Assembly: GCF_900107605.1 (NCBI RefSeq)
Contig: NZ_FNQJ01000007.1
Location: forward strand, 62,001-126,000
Source of the DNA: Acidovorax soli
Lineage (GTDB): Bacteria > Pseudomonadota > Gammaproteobacteria > Burkholderiales > Burkholderiaceae_C
Direction of reading: 5' to 3'
DNA: 64,000 nucleotides
In this document: positions 20,335 to 28,791 of the stretch, in pieces
Position numbering within the stretch: position 1 is the stretch's first letter
Layout of the letters: each line of letters begins with the position of its first letter
The notes under the pieces: model-generated
What the model saw: only the letters and a program-made list of their open reading frames with translations
The model's database searches: none
Told to the model about the DNA's origin: nothing
Position numbers and translations under genes: made by a program

Positions 20335-20772
20335 CTAGACCAACGGCCGCTCGTCCATGGAGGTGTTTTGTGGCGCGTCTCCTCCTCGGTGCACCTTTGC
20401 AAAAGTCAGGATGACCTCACGGATCAACTTGCGCTGAGGGGCAGGCAGCTGAAGGAAAGCATCGAAGGTTTCGCGCTCCAGATAACCCACGCCTTCCTCC
20501 CACCGCTGGCGGCGCTCTTGCACCGAGTCACGCACCGCCTTCCCAAAGCGCAGCACCTCGGGCTCGATCTTGAGCACTTCGGCCAAGGTGATGAGCTTGT
20601 CCTGCGCTGGAATGGACTCACCCCGCAACCAGCGCGACACCGCCTGAAAGGTGACGGACCGCCCCCAGTAGTGGCCGTTGAACAGTTGGAGCAACACCGC
20701 AGGGCGAGGCTCCAGACCCGCAGCCCGCATGGCGGCCTGCAAACGCGCGGCGAATTCCAGCTTTTGATCCAT
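20335..20772 (-). CDS. Helix-turn-helix regulator beside the Type III R-M system
   Basis: A 145-residue protein with a Cro/CI-like helix-turn-helix in its first 75 residues (VTFQAVSRWLRGESIPAQDKL as the likely recognition region) and a basic C-terminal half. It diverges from the mod gene across a 119-base gap filled with ATTGAA/TTCAAT repeats. By position it probably acts like the controller proteins of restriction systems, repressing or timing mod-res, although it is longer than classic C proteins (80-100 residues). No family name is certain. Confidence 0.7.
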   Translation of the reverse strand: MDQKLEFAARLQAAMRAAGLEPRPAVLLQLFNGHYWGRSVTFQAVSRWLRGESIPAQDKLITLAEVLKIEPEVLRFGKAVRDSVQERRQRWEEGVGYLERETFDAFLQLPAPQRKLIREVILTFAKVHRGGDAPQNTSMDERPLV

Positions 20773-20790
20773 GCTGGAACCCTAAATTTC

Positions 20791-20858
20791 AGTTCAATTT
20801 GCATTGAACTTTGTGTTGTACGATTGATTGAATTATTCATTCAACTATCGATTGAATC
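20791..20858. promoter_or_regulatory. Cluster of ATTGAA/TTCAAT inverted repeats (putative operators)
   Basis: A perfect palindrome with arms AGTTCAAT (20791-20798) and ATTGAACT (20803-20810) and a 4-base centre is followed by TTGAAT/ATTCAA (20828-20833/20839-20844) and a further ATTGAATC (20851-20858). The AT-rich block lies between divergent starts at 20772 and 20892 and suits cooperative binding by the adjacent helix-turn-helix protein. Confidence 0.65.
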
Positions 20859-20891
20859 GGCTGCCGCCGGGCATCGCCGCGCGCAACACCC

Positions 20892-23027
20892 ATGCCCAAA
20901 TCCCTGCTTGAACAACTTCCCGACATCGTGGCCCAAGGCCGCAAAGAAGCCGAAAAAATCCTGGAGAGCATCGAAAACCGCCACCGCGTGAGCCTGCAAA
21001 CCCGCGAGGTGGTGCTGCCCGCCAAGGACAGCGCCGCCACCGACTGGATCACCGCCCAGGCCCGCGCCGACCGGCGCGAGGTATTTGCGCCGGGGCAAGG
21101 CAGCTTGCTGGAAAGGGCGCAGCCCGCGCTGGGCGCAGCCCGGGCCGAGGCACCCTGGGCCAACCGCCTGATCTATGGCGACAACCTGCTGGCCATGGCC
21201 GCGCTGCTGGCGGGTGATGACACCACGCCCAGCCTGCGCGGCAAGGTGGATTTGATCTACATCGACCCGCCCTTTGACAGCAAGGCCGACTACCGCACCA
21301 AGGTCACGCTACCCGGCCTGGAACTGGAGCAACGGCCCACGGTGATCGAGCAGTTTGCCTACTCCGACACCTGGAGCGATGGCACAGCGTCGTACCTCGC
21401 CATGATCACGCCGCGTCTGGTTCTGATGCGGGAACTGCTGGCGGATACGGGCTCCATCTATGTGCACCTGGATTGGCATGTGGGGCATTACGTGAAGTTG
21501 GTGTTGGATGATGTGTTTGGGAGAGACAACTTCCGCAATGAAATAGTTTGGCAAAAATCCGGCGCGCACAACGACGCGAATAGGTTTGGCAACATCACAG
21601 AATCGATCTATTTTTTCAGCAAGGGTGCCAAATTTCATTTCACTACTCTCCATGTTCCATTCGATGAAGATTACATAGAAGAGCGCTACATCAAAGAAGA
21701 AGGCACAGGTCGCCTCTTCTACCCAAATACTTTCACCGGCAAGGGAGATGGGCCAGCCAGAATTTTCCGCGGCGTTTCATTGAAGCCCCCCAAGGGAAGA
21801 CACTGGGCGCAAACACAAGAAAACATTGATCGGCTTGAACAAGATGGTCTGTTCTATTACACCAAGAACGGGACACCATATTACAAAAGCTATCTTGATG
21901 AAGACCCAGGCAAGCCAATACAGAATCTCTGGACAGATGCGAGATTGACAAAAAGTGGCGCAGAGAGGTTGGACTACGACACACAAAAGCCAGAGAAACT
22001 ACTGGATCGGATCATTCGCTCATCCTGCCCAAGTGGCGGTATCGTAGCGGACTTTAACGGCGGCTCAGGAACTACTGCGGCGGCTGCAGAAAAACTGGGC
22101 CGCCGCTGGATCACCACCGACCTGGGCAAACCCGCCTGCATGATCATGCGCAAACGCCTGATCGACCTGGAGGCCAAACCCTTTCTGTATCAAGCGATTG
22201 GCGACTACCAAGTGGAGGCAGCCAAGGCCACGCTGGGCCGCGACTTCCGCATGGGCGACTTGTCGCACATCGTGCTCTCGCTCTACGGCGCCCTGCCCCT
22301 GCCTGCGGATGTGAACCCGCAGCGCAACTTGGGGCAGATTGCGGGTGTGGAACTGGGCGGCAAGCGGGGCAGCAAGACGCTGGTGCTGGCCGATTCGCCC
22401 AACAAGCTCACCGGCATGGCCACGCTCAAAAAAGCCATTGCCCAACGCGACAACCTGCTGGGCGGCTGGGACCGCGTGGTGGTGCTGGGCTGGAACTTTG
22501 AGCCCAGCATTGGCGACACCATCACCGCGCTGAACGACTCGCGCCTGGAGGTGCTGGTGATCCCGCCCGACCTGATGGACCGACTCAAGAAAAAAGGCGG
22601 CATTGACAAGCTGCGCGGCCAAGTTCGCTTTTCCAGCTTGCAGTACCTGACGATTCACCCCATCACGCGCAAGACGGAGGGCGACACCGACACGCTGACG
22701 GTGCAACTCAAAAACTATGTGCTGCTCTCGCCCGAGGCCATCAACCTGGACGATGCCAACCGCATAAAGCTGCAGCAGATTGCCAACGCCGAGCCCTTGG
22801 CCCTGATCGAATACTGGGCGGTGGACCCGGACTACGATGGCAAGGTGTTCCGTTCGGTATGGCAAGACTACCGGGGCAATACGGCCAACGATGCCGACGC
22901 GCTGCGTGTGGTGACTACAGCCACCGTCACGGCACCCATCAAGGCAGGCCCACGCAAGGTGTGCGTGCGGGTGGTGGATGTGTTTGGCTTTGAGGCCGAG
23001 GTGGTGACGACGGTGGGTGCCGCATGA
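20892..23027 (+). CDS. mod: Type III restriction-modification DNA methyltransferase (Mod)
   Basis: Beta-class adenine or cytosine-N4 methyltransferase, 711 residues; it should supply both protective methylation and target recognition for the R-M complex. Catalytic motif IV is IYIDPPF (about residues 122-128) and the AdoMet-binding motif DFNGGSGTT is near residues 387-395, the IV-TRD-I order of the beta class. Between them, bases about 21500-22060 are distinctly AT-rich (one 60-base row is 37% GC), matching the expected target recognition domain. A C-terminal part (from about residue 470) is typical of Mod proteins paired with Res. No strong ribosome site is seen at 20892. Confidence 0.88.
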   Translation: MPKSLLEQLPDIVAQGRKEAEKILESIENRHRVSLQTREVVLPAKDSAATDWITAQARADRREVFAPGQGSLLERAQPALGAARAEAPWANRLIYGDNLLAMAALLAGDDTTPSLRGKVDLIYIDPPFDSKADYRTKVTLPGLELEQRPTVIEQFAYSDTWSDGTASYLAMITPRLVLMRELLADTGSIYVHLDWHVGHYVKLVLDDVFGRDNFRNEIVWQKSGAHNDANRFGNITESIYFFSKGAKFHFTTLHVPFDEDYIEERYIKEEGTGRLFYPNTFTGKGDGPARIFRGVSLKPPKGRHWAQTQENIDRLEQDGLFYYTKNGTPYYKSYLDEDPGKPIQNLWTDARLTKSGAERLDYDTQKPEKLLDRIIRSSCPSGGIVADFNGGSGTTAAAAEKLGRRWITTDLGKPACMIMRKRLIDLEAKPFLYQAIGDYQVEAAKATLGRDFRMGDLSHIVLSLYGALPLPADVNPQRNLGQIAGVELGGKRGSKTLVLADSPNKLTGMATLKKAIAQRDNLLGGWDRVVVLGWNFEPSIGDTITALNDSRLEVLVIPPDLMDRLKKKGGIDKLRGQVRFSSLQYLTIHPITRKTEGDTDTLTVQLKNYVLLSPEAINLDDANRIKLQQIANAEPLALIEYWAVDPDYDGKVFRSVWQDYRGNTANDADALRVVTTATVTAPIKAGPRKVCVRVVDVFGFEAEVVTTVGAA

Positions 23028-25981
23028 GTACCAAGGCCGATGACCAACTGGCCCTGGCCGCAGGCCTGACTGCCAAGACCCAGCAACTGTGCCTGGGCCT
23101 GGAATCTGGCGCGGCGGACATTCTGGAGCTGGTGACGCCCACCACCGCCGAGTTGCTGCTGTGGTGGTTTGGTGAAGACATGGTGCTCGCCCGGCAGGGC
23201 CTGAACTTCCATGCCGGGCAGAAGCAGGCCATCTTGAATGCCATTGTGGCCCATGAGGTGCTGGGCCAAGAACGCGAGAACTGGACCTTGCTGGACCTGT
23301 ACCAGGCCTGCGCGCCCGATGCGCTGCTGACCGGTCACCGCATGAACGAGGTGGCATCCAGCAAGCACGCCCACCCCAAATACTGCTTCAAGATGGCCAC
23401 AGGTACCGGCAAGACCTGGGTGATGCAGGCCTTGATGGTGTGGCAGTTGCTGAACAAGACGGCGGCCTTGGCCGAAGGCCTCGATGATGCGCGCTTTACC
23501 CGGCAGTTCATGGTGGTGGCGCCAGGGCTGATCGTGTACGAGCGGCTGCTCGATGCGTTTTGCGGCAAGCTGGTGGCAGGCGGCACGGGGCGTGACTTCA
23601 GCAGCTCGGACGTGTCCAAGTTTGCCGACCTGTTTGTGCCCGAGGTGTACCGCGATGCGGTGTTTGCCTTTGTGCGTGGCAATGTGTGCAGCAAGGCCGA
23701 GATTGGCCTCAAAGCCACCGGCAACGGGATGATTGCCATCACCAACTGGCATCTGCTGGCCGAAGGCGAGATGCTGGATGACGCGGTGGAGGATGTGGAG
23801 GCCTTGGGCGCGCCGCTGGACCCACATCTGGTGGTGGGTGCGGTGCTGCCACTCACACCGGGCCGCGCCACGGGCAACAGCCTGGAGGTGCTGGACCGCC
23901 GCTATGCGCGCGGCAATGTGCTGGAGTTTCTGGCGGGCCTGCCAGAGCTGATGGTGTTCAACGACGAGGCGCACCACATCCACGAGTTCAAGCGCGAAGG
24001 CGAAACCACCGAGGTGGAATGGCAGAAAAGCCTGAGCCGCATTGCCGCCACCAAGGGGCGGCGCTTTGTGCAGGTGGACTTTTCGGCCACGCCGTACAAC
24101 GACGTGGGTAGCGGCAAGAACAAGCGCAAGCTGTACTTCCCGCACATCGTGGTGGACTTTGACCTGAAGAGCGCCATGCGTGCGGGGCTGGTGAAGTCGC
24201 TGGTGCTGGACCGGCGCAAGGAGATTGGCGCGCTGCCCCTGGAGTTCAAAGCCGAGCGGGACGAGTCGGGCAACCCCACTTTGAGCGAAGGCCAGCGCGT
24301 GATGCTGCGCGCGGGCTTGAAAAAGCTGCGCAAGCTCGAAGCGGACTTTGCCAAGATTGACCCGTACCGCCACCCCAAGATGCTGGTGGTGTGCGAGGAC
24401 ACCACGGTGTCGCCTCTGGTGGCTGCGTTTTTGCAAGACCAGGAAGGGCTGAACGAGGAGGAGGTGATGACCATCGACTCCGGCAAGAAGGCCGAGCTGG
24501 GCGAGAAGGACTGGGCGCCCGTGCGTGAGCGCTTGTTCAGTGTGGACAGCCACGCCGCGCCGCGCGTGATCGTCAGCGTGCTGATGCTGCGCGAGGGCTT
24601 TGACGTGAACAACATCTGCGTCATCGTGCCGTTGCGCTCCAGCCAGGCGCAGATTCTGCTGGAGCAGACCATTGGTCGGGGCTTGCGCCTGATGTGGCGC
24701 GATGATGAATACACCGACCTCAAGCGCGAGAACCGCGAGCGCATCAACGCAGGCCAGGAGCCGGGCAGCCTGGTCGACGTGCTTTCCATCGTGGAGCACC
24801 CGGCGTTTCAGTCCTTCTACGACGACTTGCTGAAGGAGGGGCTGGCGGGTACCACGGGGGACGACACCGATGACACCTCCAGCACGGGTGATGTGATGGC
24901 GGCGGAGCTGCGCGAGGGATTCAAGGCGTTTGACTTTGGCATTCCCTTCATCCTGCAAGAGGCGGACGAAGTGCGTGCCCATGATGGATTGGACGTATCG
25001 ACACTGCCAGCCTTCAGCGCGATGAGCGTGGAACAACTGACCGGCTTGCTGGGCAAGGGCGACACCTTCATCTCGCAAGACCTGCAAAGCGCCACCCTGT
25101 TTGGCGACTACCGGGTGGACGGCGCGGTGATGAATGTAGGCGGTTACAACGAATACCTGTCGCGCCTGACACGGCGTATCAGCCAGGCGCTGAGTGAGCC
25201 CATGCCCAAGGGTAACAAGATTGCCACGCACCTGGCCAAACCGTATCTGCAAGTGAATACGGCGGAGCTGACGGCCTGGCTGGACGACTATATCTGGACG
25301 GTATTGTTTGGTGGCACTTTCAACCCGCTGGATGGTGAGAACTGGCGTGTGTTGCTGCTGCAACCGGTGGTGGACCACATCACCAAGGTGTTTGCAGTGG
25401 CCTTGCTGGAGTCAGAGCAAAAACACACCACTGGGCAAACCGAAGTGCACTTGCGCATGCTGAGCGAGGTGCCCAAGCTGATGCTGCGCGAAAGTCATTC
25501 GGTGGAGGTGGGCAAGTGCATCTACACCCGGCTGGGCTGGCCTGCGCGCAACGGGGGGCTGGAGCGGGCGTTCATTCACTGGGCGCAGGCCGATACGCAA
25601 GTGCAGGCCTTCTGCAAGATCAGCGAGAACCGGCATACGTTTGCTCGACTGCGCTATGTGAAGGAAGATGGCTTGCCCGCCTTCTATTCACCCGACTTTC
25701 TGGTGCGCACGGCAGATGCGGTGTACTTGGCAGAGACCAAGGCGCAACAGCAAACTGCGCACCCCAATGTGCAGCGCAAGCTCAAGGCGGCACTGGCCTG
25801 GTGCGAGCGTATCAACGCCCTTACACCGGAACAGCGCGGCGGCCCGCCATGGCACTACGTGTTGCTGGCGGAAGACGTGGTCTATGAATGGCAGGCCAAA
25901 GGCGCACGGTTGGCCGAGCTGCTGGACTATGCGCGCTTGCGGCCTTTGGCGCACGTGTCGCTGCAGGCAAGTCTGATTTGA
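23024..25981 (+). CDS. res: Type III restriction endonuclease subunit (Res), DEAD-like helicase-nuclease
   Basis: ATP-dependent restriction subunit, 985 residues. Helicase motifs are in order: Walker A ATGTGKT (about residue 124), DEAH in FNDEAHHIHEF (about 313), SATPY (about 352), and motif VI QTIGRGLRLMW (about 550). A C-terminal PD-(D/E)XK nuclease is seen as SPDFLVRTADAVYLAETKA (about 888-907). It overlaps mod by ATGA, so the subunits are translationally coupled. Its composition is closer to the host than the mod centre. All catalytic motifs look intact, so an active system is likely. Confidence 0.9.
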   Translation: MSTKADDQLALAAGLTAKTQQLCLGLESGAADILELVTPTTAELLLWWFGEDMVLARQGLNFHAGQKQAILNAIVAHEVLGQERENWTLLDLYQACAPDALLTGHRMNEVASSKHAHPKYCFKMATGTGKTWVMQALMVWQLLNKTAALAEGLDDARFTRQFMVVAPGLIVYERLLDAFCGKLVAGGTGRDFSSSDVSKFADLFVPEVYRDAVFAFVRGNVCSKAEIGLKATGNGMIAITNWHLLAEGEMLDDAVEDVEALGAPLDPHLVVGAVLPLTPGRATGNSLEVLDRRYARGNVLEFLAGLPELMVFNDEAHHIHEFKREGETTEVEWQKSLSRIAATKGRRFVQVDFSATPYNDVGSGKNKRKLYFPHIVVDFDLKSAMRAGLVKSLVLDRRKEIGALPLEFKAERDESGNPTLSEGQRVMLRAGLKKLRKLEADFAKIDPYRHPKMLVVCEDTTVSPLVAAFLQDQEGLNEEEVMTIDSGKKAELGEKDWAPVRERLFSVDSHAAPRVIVSVLMLREGFDVNNICVIVPLRSSQAQILLEQTIGRGLRLMWRDDEYTDLKRENRERINAGQEPGSLVDVLSIVEHPAFQSFYDDLLKEGLAGTTGDDTDDTSSTGDVMAAELREGFKAFDFGIPFILQEADEVRAHDGLDVSTLPAFSAMSVEQLTGLLGKGDTFISQDLQSATLFGDYRVDGAVMNVGGYNEYLSRLTRRISQALSEPMPKGNKIATHLAKPYLQVNTAELTAWLDDYIWTVLFGGTFNPLDGENWRVLLLQPVVDHITKVFAVALLESEQKHTTGQTEVHLRMLSEVPKLMLRESHSVEVGKCIYTRLGWPARNGGLERAFIHWAQADTQVQAFCKISENRHTFARLRYVKEDGLPAFYSPDFLVRTADAVYLAETKAQQQTAHPNVQRKLKAALAWCERINALTPEQRGGPPWHYVLLAEDVVYEWQAKGARLAELLDYARLRPLAHVSLQASLI

Positions 25982-26127
25982 ATCGAAGCAATGATTTTCT
26001 GAGGTCGATGATCTACGCTGTGGCGCTGCCCATTGTCGGCTTTTTGCATATGTAGGTCGATCAGAGGTGCACGCTTGGTGCGCCGCCTGCCAGGGCCATC
26101 CCCGACGCGGGCACAATACCCGGCACC

Positions 26128-26949
26128 ATGCTGACCTACCCCCACATTGATCCCGTCGCCCTGCAGATCGGCCCATTGGCCGTTCACTGGTACGGCCTGA
26201 CTTATCTTGCCGCTTTTGGCCTGTTCATGCTGCTGGGCATCCGCCGCCTGCGCCATGAACCCTTTGCCTCCATCACCGGGCCGGGCGCCTGGTCGCGCCG
26301 GGATGTCGAGGACATTCTTTTTCTGGGTGTGGTCGGCGTGGTGGTGGGCGGGCGGCTGGGCTACTGCCTGTTCTACAAGCCGGGTTACTACCTCAGCCAT
26401 CCGCTGGAGATCTTTGCCGTGTGGCAGGGCGGCATGAGCTTTCATGGCGGGCTGCTGGGCGTGATCGTGGCCATGCTGTGGTTTGCCCATTCGCGCAAGC
26501 GTCCCTGGCTGCAGGTGGCCGATTTCGTGGCGCCCTGCGTGCCCACGGGGCTGGCGGCCGGGCGGGTGGGCAATTTCATCAATGGCGAGCTGTGGGGGCG
26601 TTTTGCCAGCCCCGACCTGCCCTGGGGCATGGTGTTTGCGCACAGCGGCTCGATGCAGCCGCGCCACCCGTCGCAGGTGTACCAATTCCTGATGGAGGGC
26701 CTGCTGCTGTTCGTGCTGCTGTGGTTGTATGCGCGGCGTGAACACCGCCAGGGTCAGGTGGCGGCGGCATTTCTGGTGGGTTACGGCGTGTTCCGCTTCA
26801 TTGCCGAGTATTTCCGCGAACCCGATGCCTTCCTGGGCATCCTGTCGCTGGGCATGAGCATGGGCCAGTGGCTGTGCCTGCCCATGATCGTGGGCGGTGT
26901 TGCGCTCTGGCTGTGGGCAGAACGCCAGCCCGTAGTGGCTCGAAAATAA
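26128..26949 (+). CDS. lgt: Prolipoprotein diacylglyceryl transferase
   Basis: Inner-membrane enzyme that transfers diacylglycerol from phosphatidylglycerol to the lipobox cysteine, the first step of lipoprotein maturation. It has 273 residues with several membrane helices. The Lgt signature is present ([14 protein letters not shown], residues about 140-153), as are the conserved His in HWYGLTYL and the catalytic-loop region [12 protein letters not shown]. It lies directly right of the R-M island and ends in a hairpin repeat shared with the convergent ParB-like gene. Confidence 0.97.
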   Translation: MLTYPHIDPVALQIGPLAVHWYGLTYLAAFGLFMLLGIRRLRHEPFASITGPGAWSRRDVEDILFLGVVGVVVGGRLGYCLFYKPGYYLSHPLEIFAVWQGGMSFHGGLLGVIVAMLWFAHSRKRPWLQVADFVAPCVPTGLAAGRVGNFINGELWGRFASPDLPWGMVFAHSGSMQPRHPSQVYQFLMEGLLLFVLLWLYARREHRQGQVAAAFLVGYGVFRFIAEYFREPDAFLGILSLGMSMGQWLCLPMIVGGVALWLWAERQPVVARK

Positions 26950-26961
26950 CGATGCAATTCG

Positions 26962-27000
26962 CCTTCAGCGCTTTATGTATAAGCACTGGAAGCTATTGAA
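26962..27000. repeat. Second copy of the hairpin repeat, between convergent genes
   Basis: The sequence CTTCAGCGCTTTATGTATAA followed by GCACTGGAAGCTATT forms an imperfect stem-loop and shares the CAGCGCTTTAT-n-TATA core with the copy at 3801-3850. It occupies the 58-base gap between the lgt stop and the ParB-like stop and probably terminates one or both. Confidence 0.65.
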
Positions 27001-27007
27001 AGCATAG

Positions 27008-27805
27008 TTACAGCCGTGCGCTGAGTTCAGCCACCTGCTGGCGCAGGGCGGCGTTTTCGGCCGTCAGCTCGGCCACGCGTTGTTGCAGTGCGACCACGAT
27101 GTCGGGCGCTGCATCACTGGCTTGCTCCATTGTTTCCTCGCGCGGCGGCTTGCGCCTTGCGTCGCGCACGCGCTTGGCCGCCTGCTTGAGCTCGTCCTTG
27201 CCGGCAATCGCTGCCGCCACCTGCTCCTCGGCGGGCAGGCTGGCCACGGCGGCGGCGGCATTGAGCGAGATCGTGCCGGACTTGACCGCAGCCACCAGTT
27301 CGGGGGCTGCCTGCTTGCGGATTTTTTCGATCATCACGACCTGGCTGCTGCTCAAGCGCGCCGCCCGGGCAATGGCTTCGCGGCTGTTCAGGGGCTCGGG
27401 TGCCGGTTCCGGGGAGGTCGCCGCTGCATCGTGCCCGGCGGGTGCTGGTGCGGGGTCGGCCGCTGCCAGGGCGGCGGCGCGCCGTTCGGCCACGATCTCG
27501 CGTTTGCGCAGGGCCAGCACGCCGCGCTGGAAGTCCGACACGCTGCGCCGGCCCAGGTGCTGGTCGATCATCCACAGATGCACGTCTTCCATCGACTGAA
27601 AGCGCGTGTTCTGCACCGTCTGGAAGGGCAGGCCATGCTTTTGGCAGATGCCGTAGCGGTTGTGTCCGTCCACCAGCACATCGCCCCACAGCACGAGGGC
27701 GTCGCGGCAGCCCTCGGTCAGCAGGCTGCGCTCCAGGGATTCGTGTTCCTCGGGGGTCAGCGGATCGATATAGGCTTTGAGGTCCGGGTTGATGACGATG
27801 TTCAT
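27008..27805 (-). CDS. ParB-N-terminal-domain protein with coiled-coil tail
   Basis: A 265-residue protein of uncertain role. The N-terminal 110 residues resemble a ParB/sulfiredoxin fold (EEHESLERSLLTEGCRDALVLW, VLVDGHNRYGICQKHG), followed by an Ala/Pro-rich linker, a helix-turn-helix-like section (SREAIARAARLSSSQVVMIEKI) and a C-terminal leucine-heptad coiled coil (VAELTAENAALRQQVAELSARL). Such proteins are often labelled plasmid partition or replication proteins, but no ParA partner lies in this window. The ATG at 27805 gives MNIVINPDLKAY; a start 12 bases upstream is equally possible. No ribosome site is obvious. Confidence 0.65.
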   Translation of the reverse strand: MNIVINPDLKAYIDPLTPEEHESLERSLLTEGCRDALVLWGDVLVDGHNRYGICQKHGLPFQTVQNTRFQSMEDVHLWMIDQHLGRRSVSDFQRGVLALRKREIVAERRAAALAAADPAPAPAGHDAAATSPEPAPEPLNSREAIARAARLSSSQVVMIEKIRKQAAPELVAAVKSGTISLNAAAAVASLPAEEQVAAAIAGKDELKQAAKRVRDARRKPPREETMEQASDAAPDIVVALQQRVAELTAENAALRQQVAELSARL

Positions 27806-28002
27806 GGGGCGCAACAAGGGGAGCAGGGCAGGGGCGGCATTGTAGGTGCAGGATGTGCAGTGCCGGCCGCACTGGGTGGCTTGGGCCTGGTGTAGCGGCA
27901 GGCAATGTTGCGTTGCCGCGTCGACCGACGGTTTTCAGGGGGATTGCTGGTAAGCCCTGATGGACTTATGGTGCGTCATTTCCAATAATTATCAGAAATT
28001 AC

Positions 28003-28034
28003 ATTCAATGCGTTCGTTTGAGATCACATTGAAT
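28003..28034. promoter_or_regulatory. Inverted repeat upstream of the malonate operon (possible MatR operator)
   Basis: Perfect 8-base arms ATTCAATG (28003-28010) and CATTGAAT (28027-28034) are separated by 16 bases, about two helical turns between centres, in an AT-rich stretch about 90 bases before the GntR-family gene. The 316-base gap 27806-28122 holds no gene I can support. Binding by the adjacent regulator is inference. Confidence 0.45.
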
Positions 28035-28122
28035 CCGATTGAACGACGATCAACCCCAGGGTGCCTGGCGCGGTGTATTTCACCCGCAGGTTTCCTGGCC
28101 CGCCCAGGAGCCTTTGTTCGCC

Positions 28123-28791
28123 ATGCGCACCGTTCCCAACTCTTTGCACGACGAAGCCGCAACGCGGCTGCGCGAGCAGATCTTTGCGGGTTCGTTGCCA
28201 CCGGGCAGTTTTCTGGATGAGGCGGCCCTGTGCGAGCGGCTGGCCATTTCGCGCACCCCGCTGCGCGAGGCGCTCAAGGTGCTGGTGGCCGAAGGGCTGC
28301 TGCGCCACGAGCCGCGCCGAGGCTGCTTTGTGGCCGAGGTCACCGAACAGGATCTGGACGAGATTTTTCCCGTGATTGCCCTGCTGGAGGGCCGCGCTGC
28401 GCATGAAGCCACCTGCCGCGCGGGCGCTGCCGATGTGGCCGCGCTGCAGGTGCTGCACCTGCGCCTGCAGCTGTGCGCGGACGAGGGGCGCATCACCGAC
28501 TACTACGGGGTCAATCACGCCATCCATGAGGCCTTCATCACGCTGGCCGACAACCGCTGGCTGGCCCAGGTAATTGGCGATCTGCGCAAGATCCTGCGCC
28601 TGGCGCGGTTGCAGCAATTGCATGCGCCGGGGCGCCTGCAGCAGAGCCTGGCCGAGCACCTGGCGGTGTTTGAGGCCCTGAAACGCCGCGACAGCGATGC
28701 CGCCGAAGCGGCCATGCGCACCCATTTGCTGCACCAGCGCGAGGCGCTGCGTGACGTGGCCCGCCATCACCACTCCAGGTTGAACCCATGA
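28123..28791 (+). CDS. matR: GntR/FadR-family regulator of malonate use (MatR-like)
   Basis: A 222-residue transcription factor with an N-terminal winged helix (LREQIFAGSLPPGSFLDEAAL, ISRTPLREALKVLVAEGLL) and a C-terminal FCD ligand-binding domain, including the metal-site histidines of NHAIHEAF and EHLAVFEAL. Start at 28123 is supported by AGGAG 12 bases upstream and by the family N-terminus. It overlaps the malonyl-CoA decarboxylase gene by ATGA, so it belongs to the operon it likely controls, probably by sensing malonate or malonyl-CoA as known for rhizobial MatR. Confidence 0.8.
   Translation: MRTVPNSLHDEAATRLREQIFAGSLPPGSFLDEAALCERLAISRTPLREALKVLVAEGLLRHEPRRGCFVAEVTEQDLDEIFPVIALLEGRAAHEATCRAGAADVAALQVLHLRLQLCADEGRITDYYGVNHAIHEAFITLADNRWLAQVIGDLRKILRLARLQQLHAPGRLQQSLAEHLAVFEALKRRDSDAAEAAMRTHLLHQREALRDVARHHHSRLNP

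Noticed and set aside
22868-25378. 836-codon minus-strand frame opposite res
   Set aside because: Antisense shadow of a strongly supported gene with all helicase and nuclease motifs.
20335-25981. BREX, Type I or prophage defence system
   Set aside because: Only a beta-class methyltransferase and a Res-type helicase-nuclease are present; no PglX/BrxC-like, HsdS or phage structural genes are seen.
27008-27805. Evidence for an integrated plasmid
   Set aside because: The ParB-like protein is alone; no ParA, replication initiator, iterons or integrase are visible around it.
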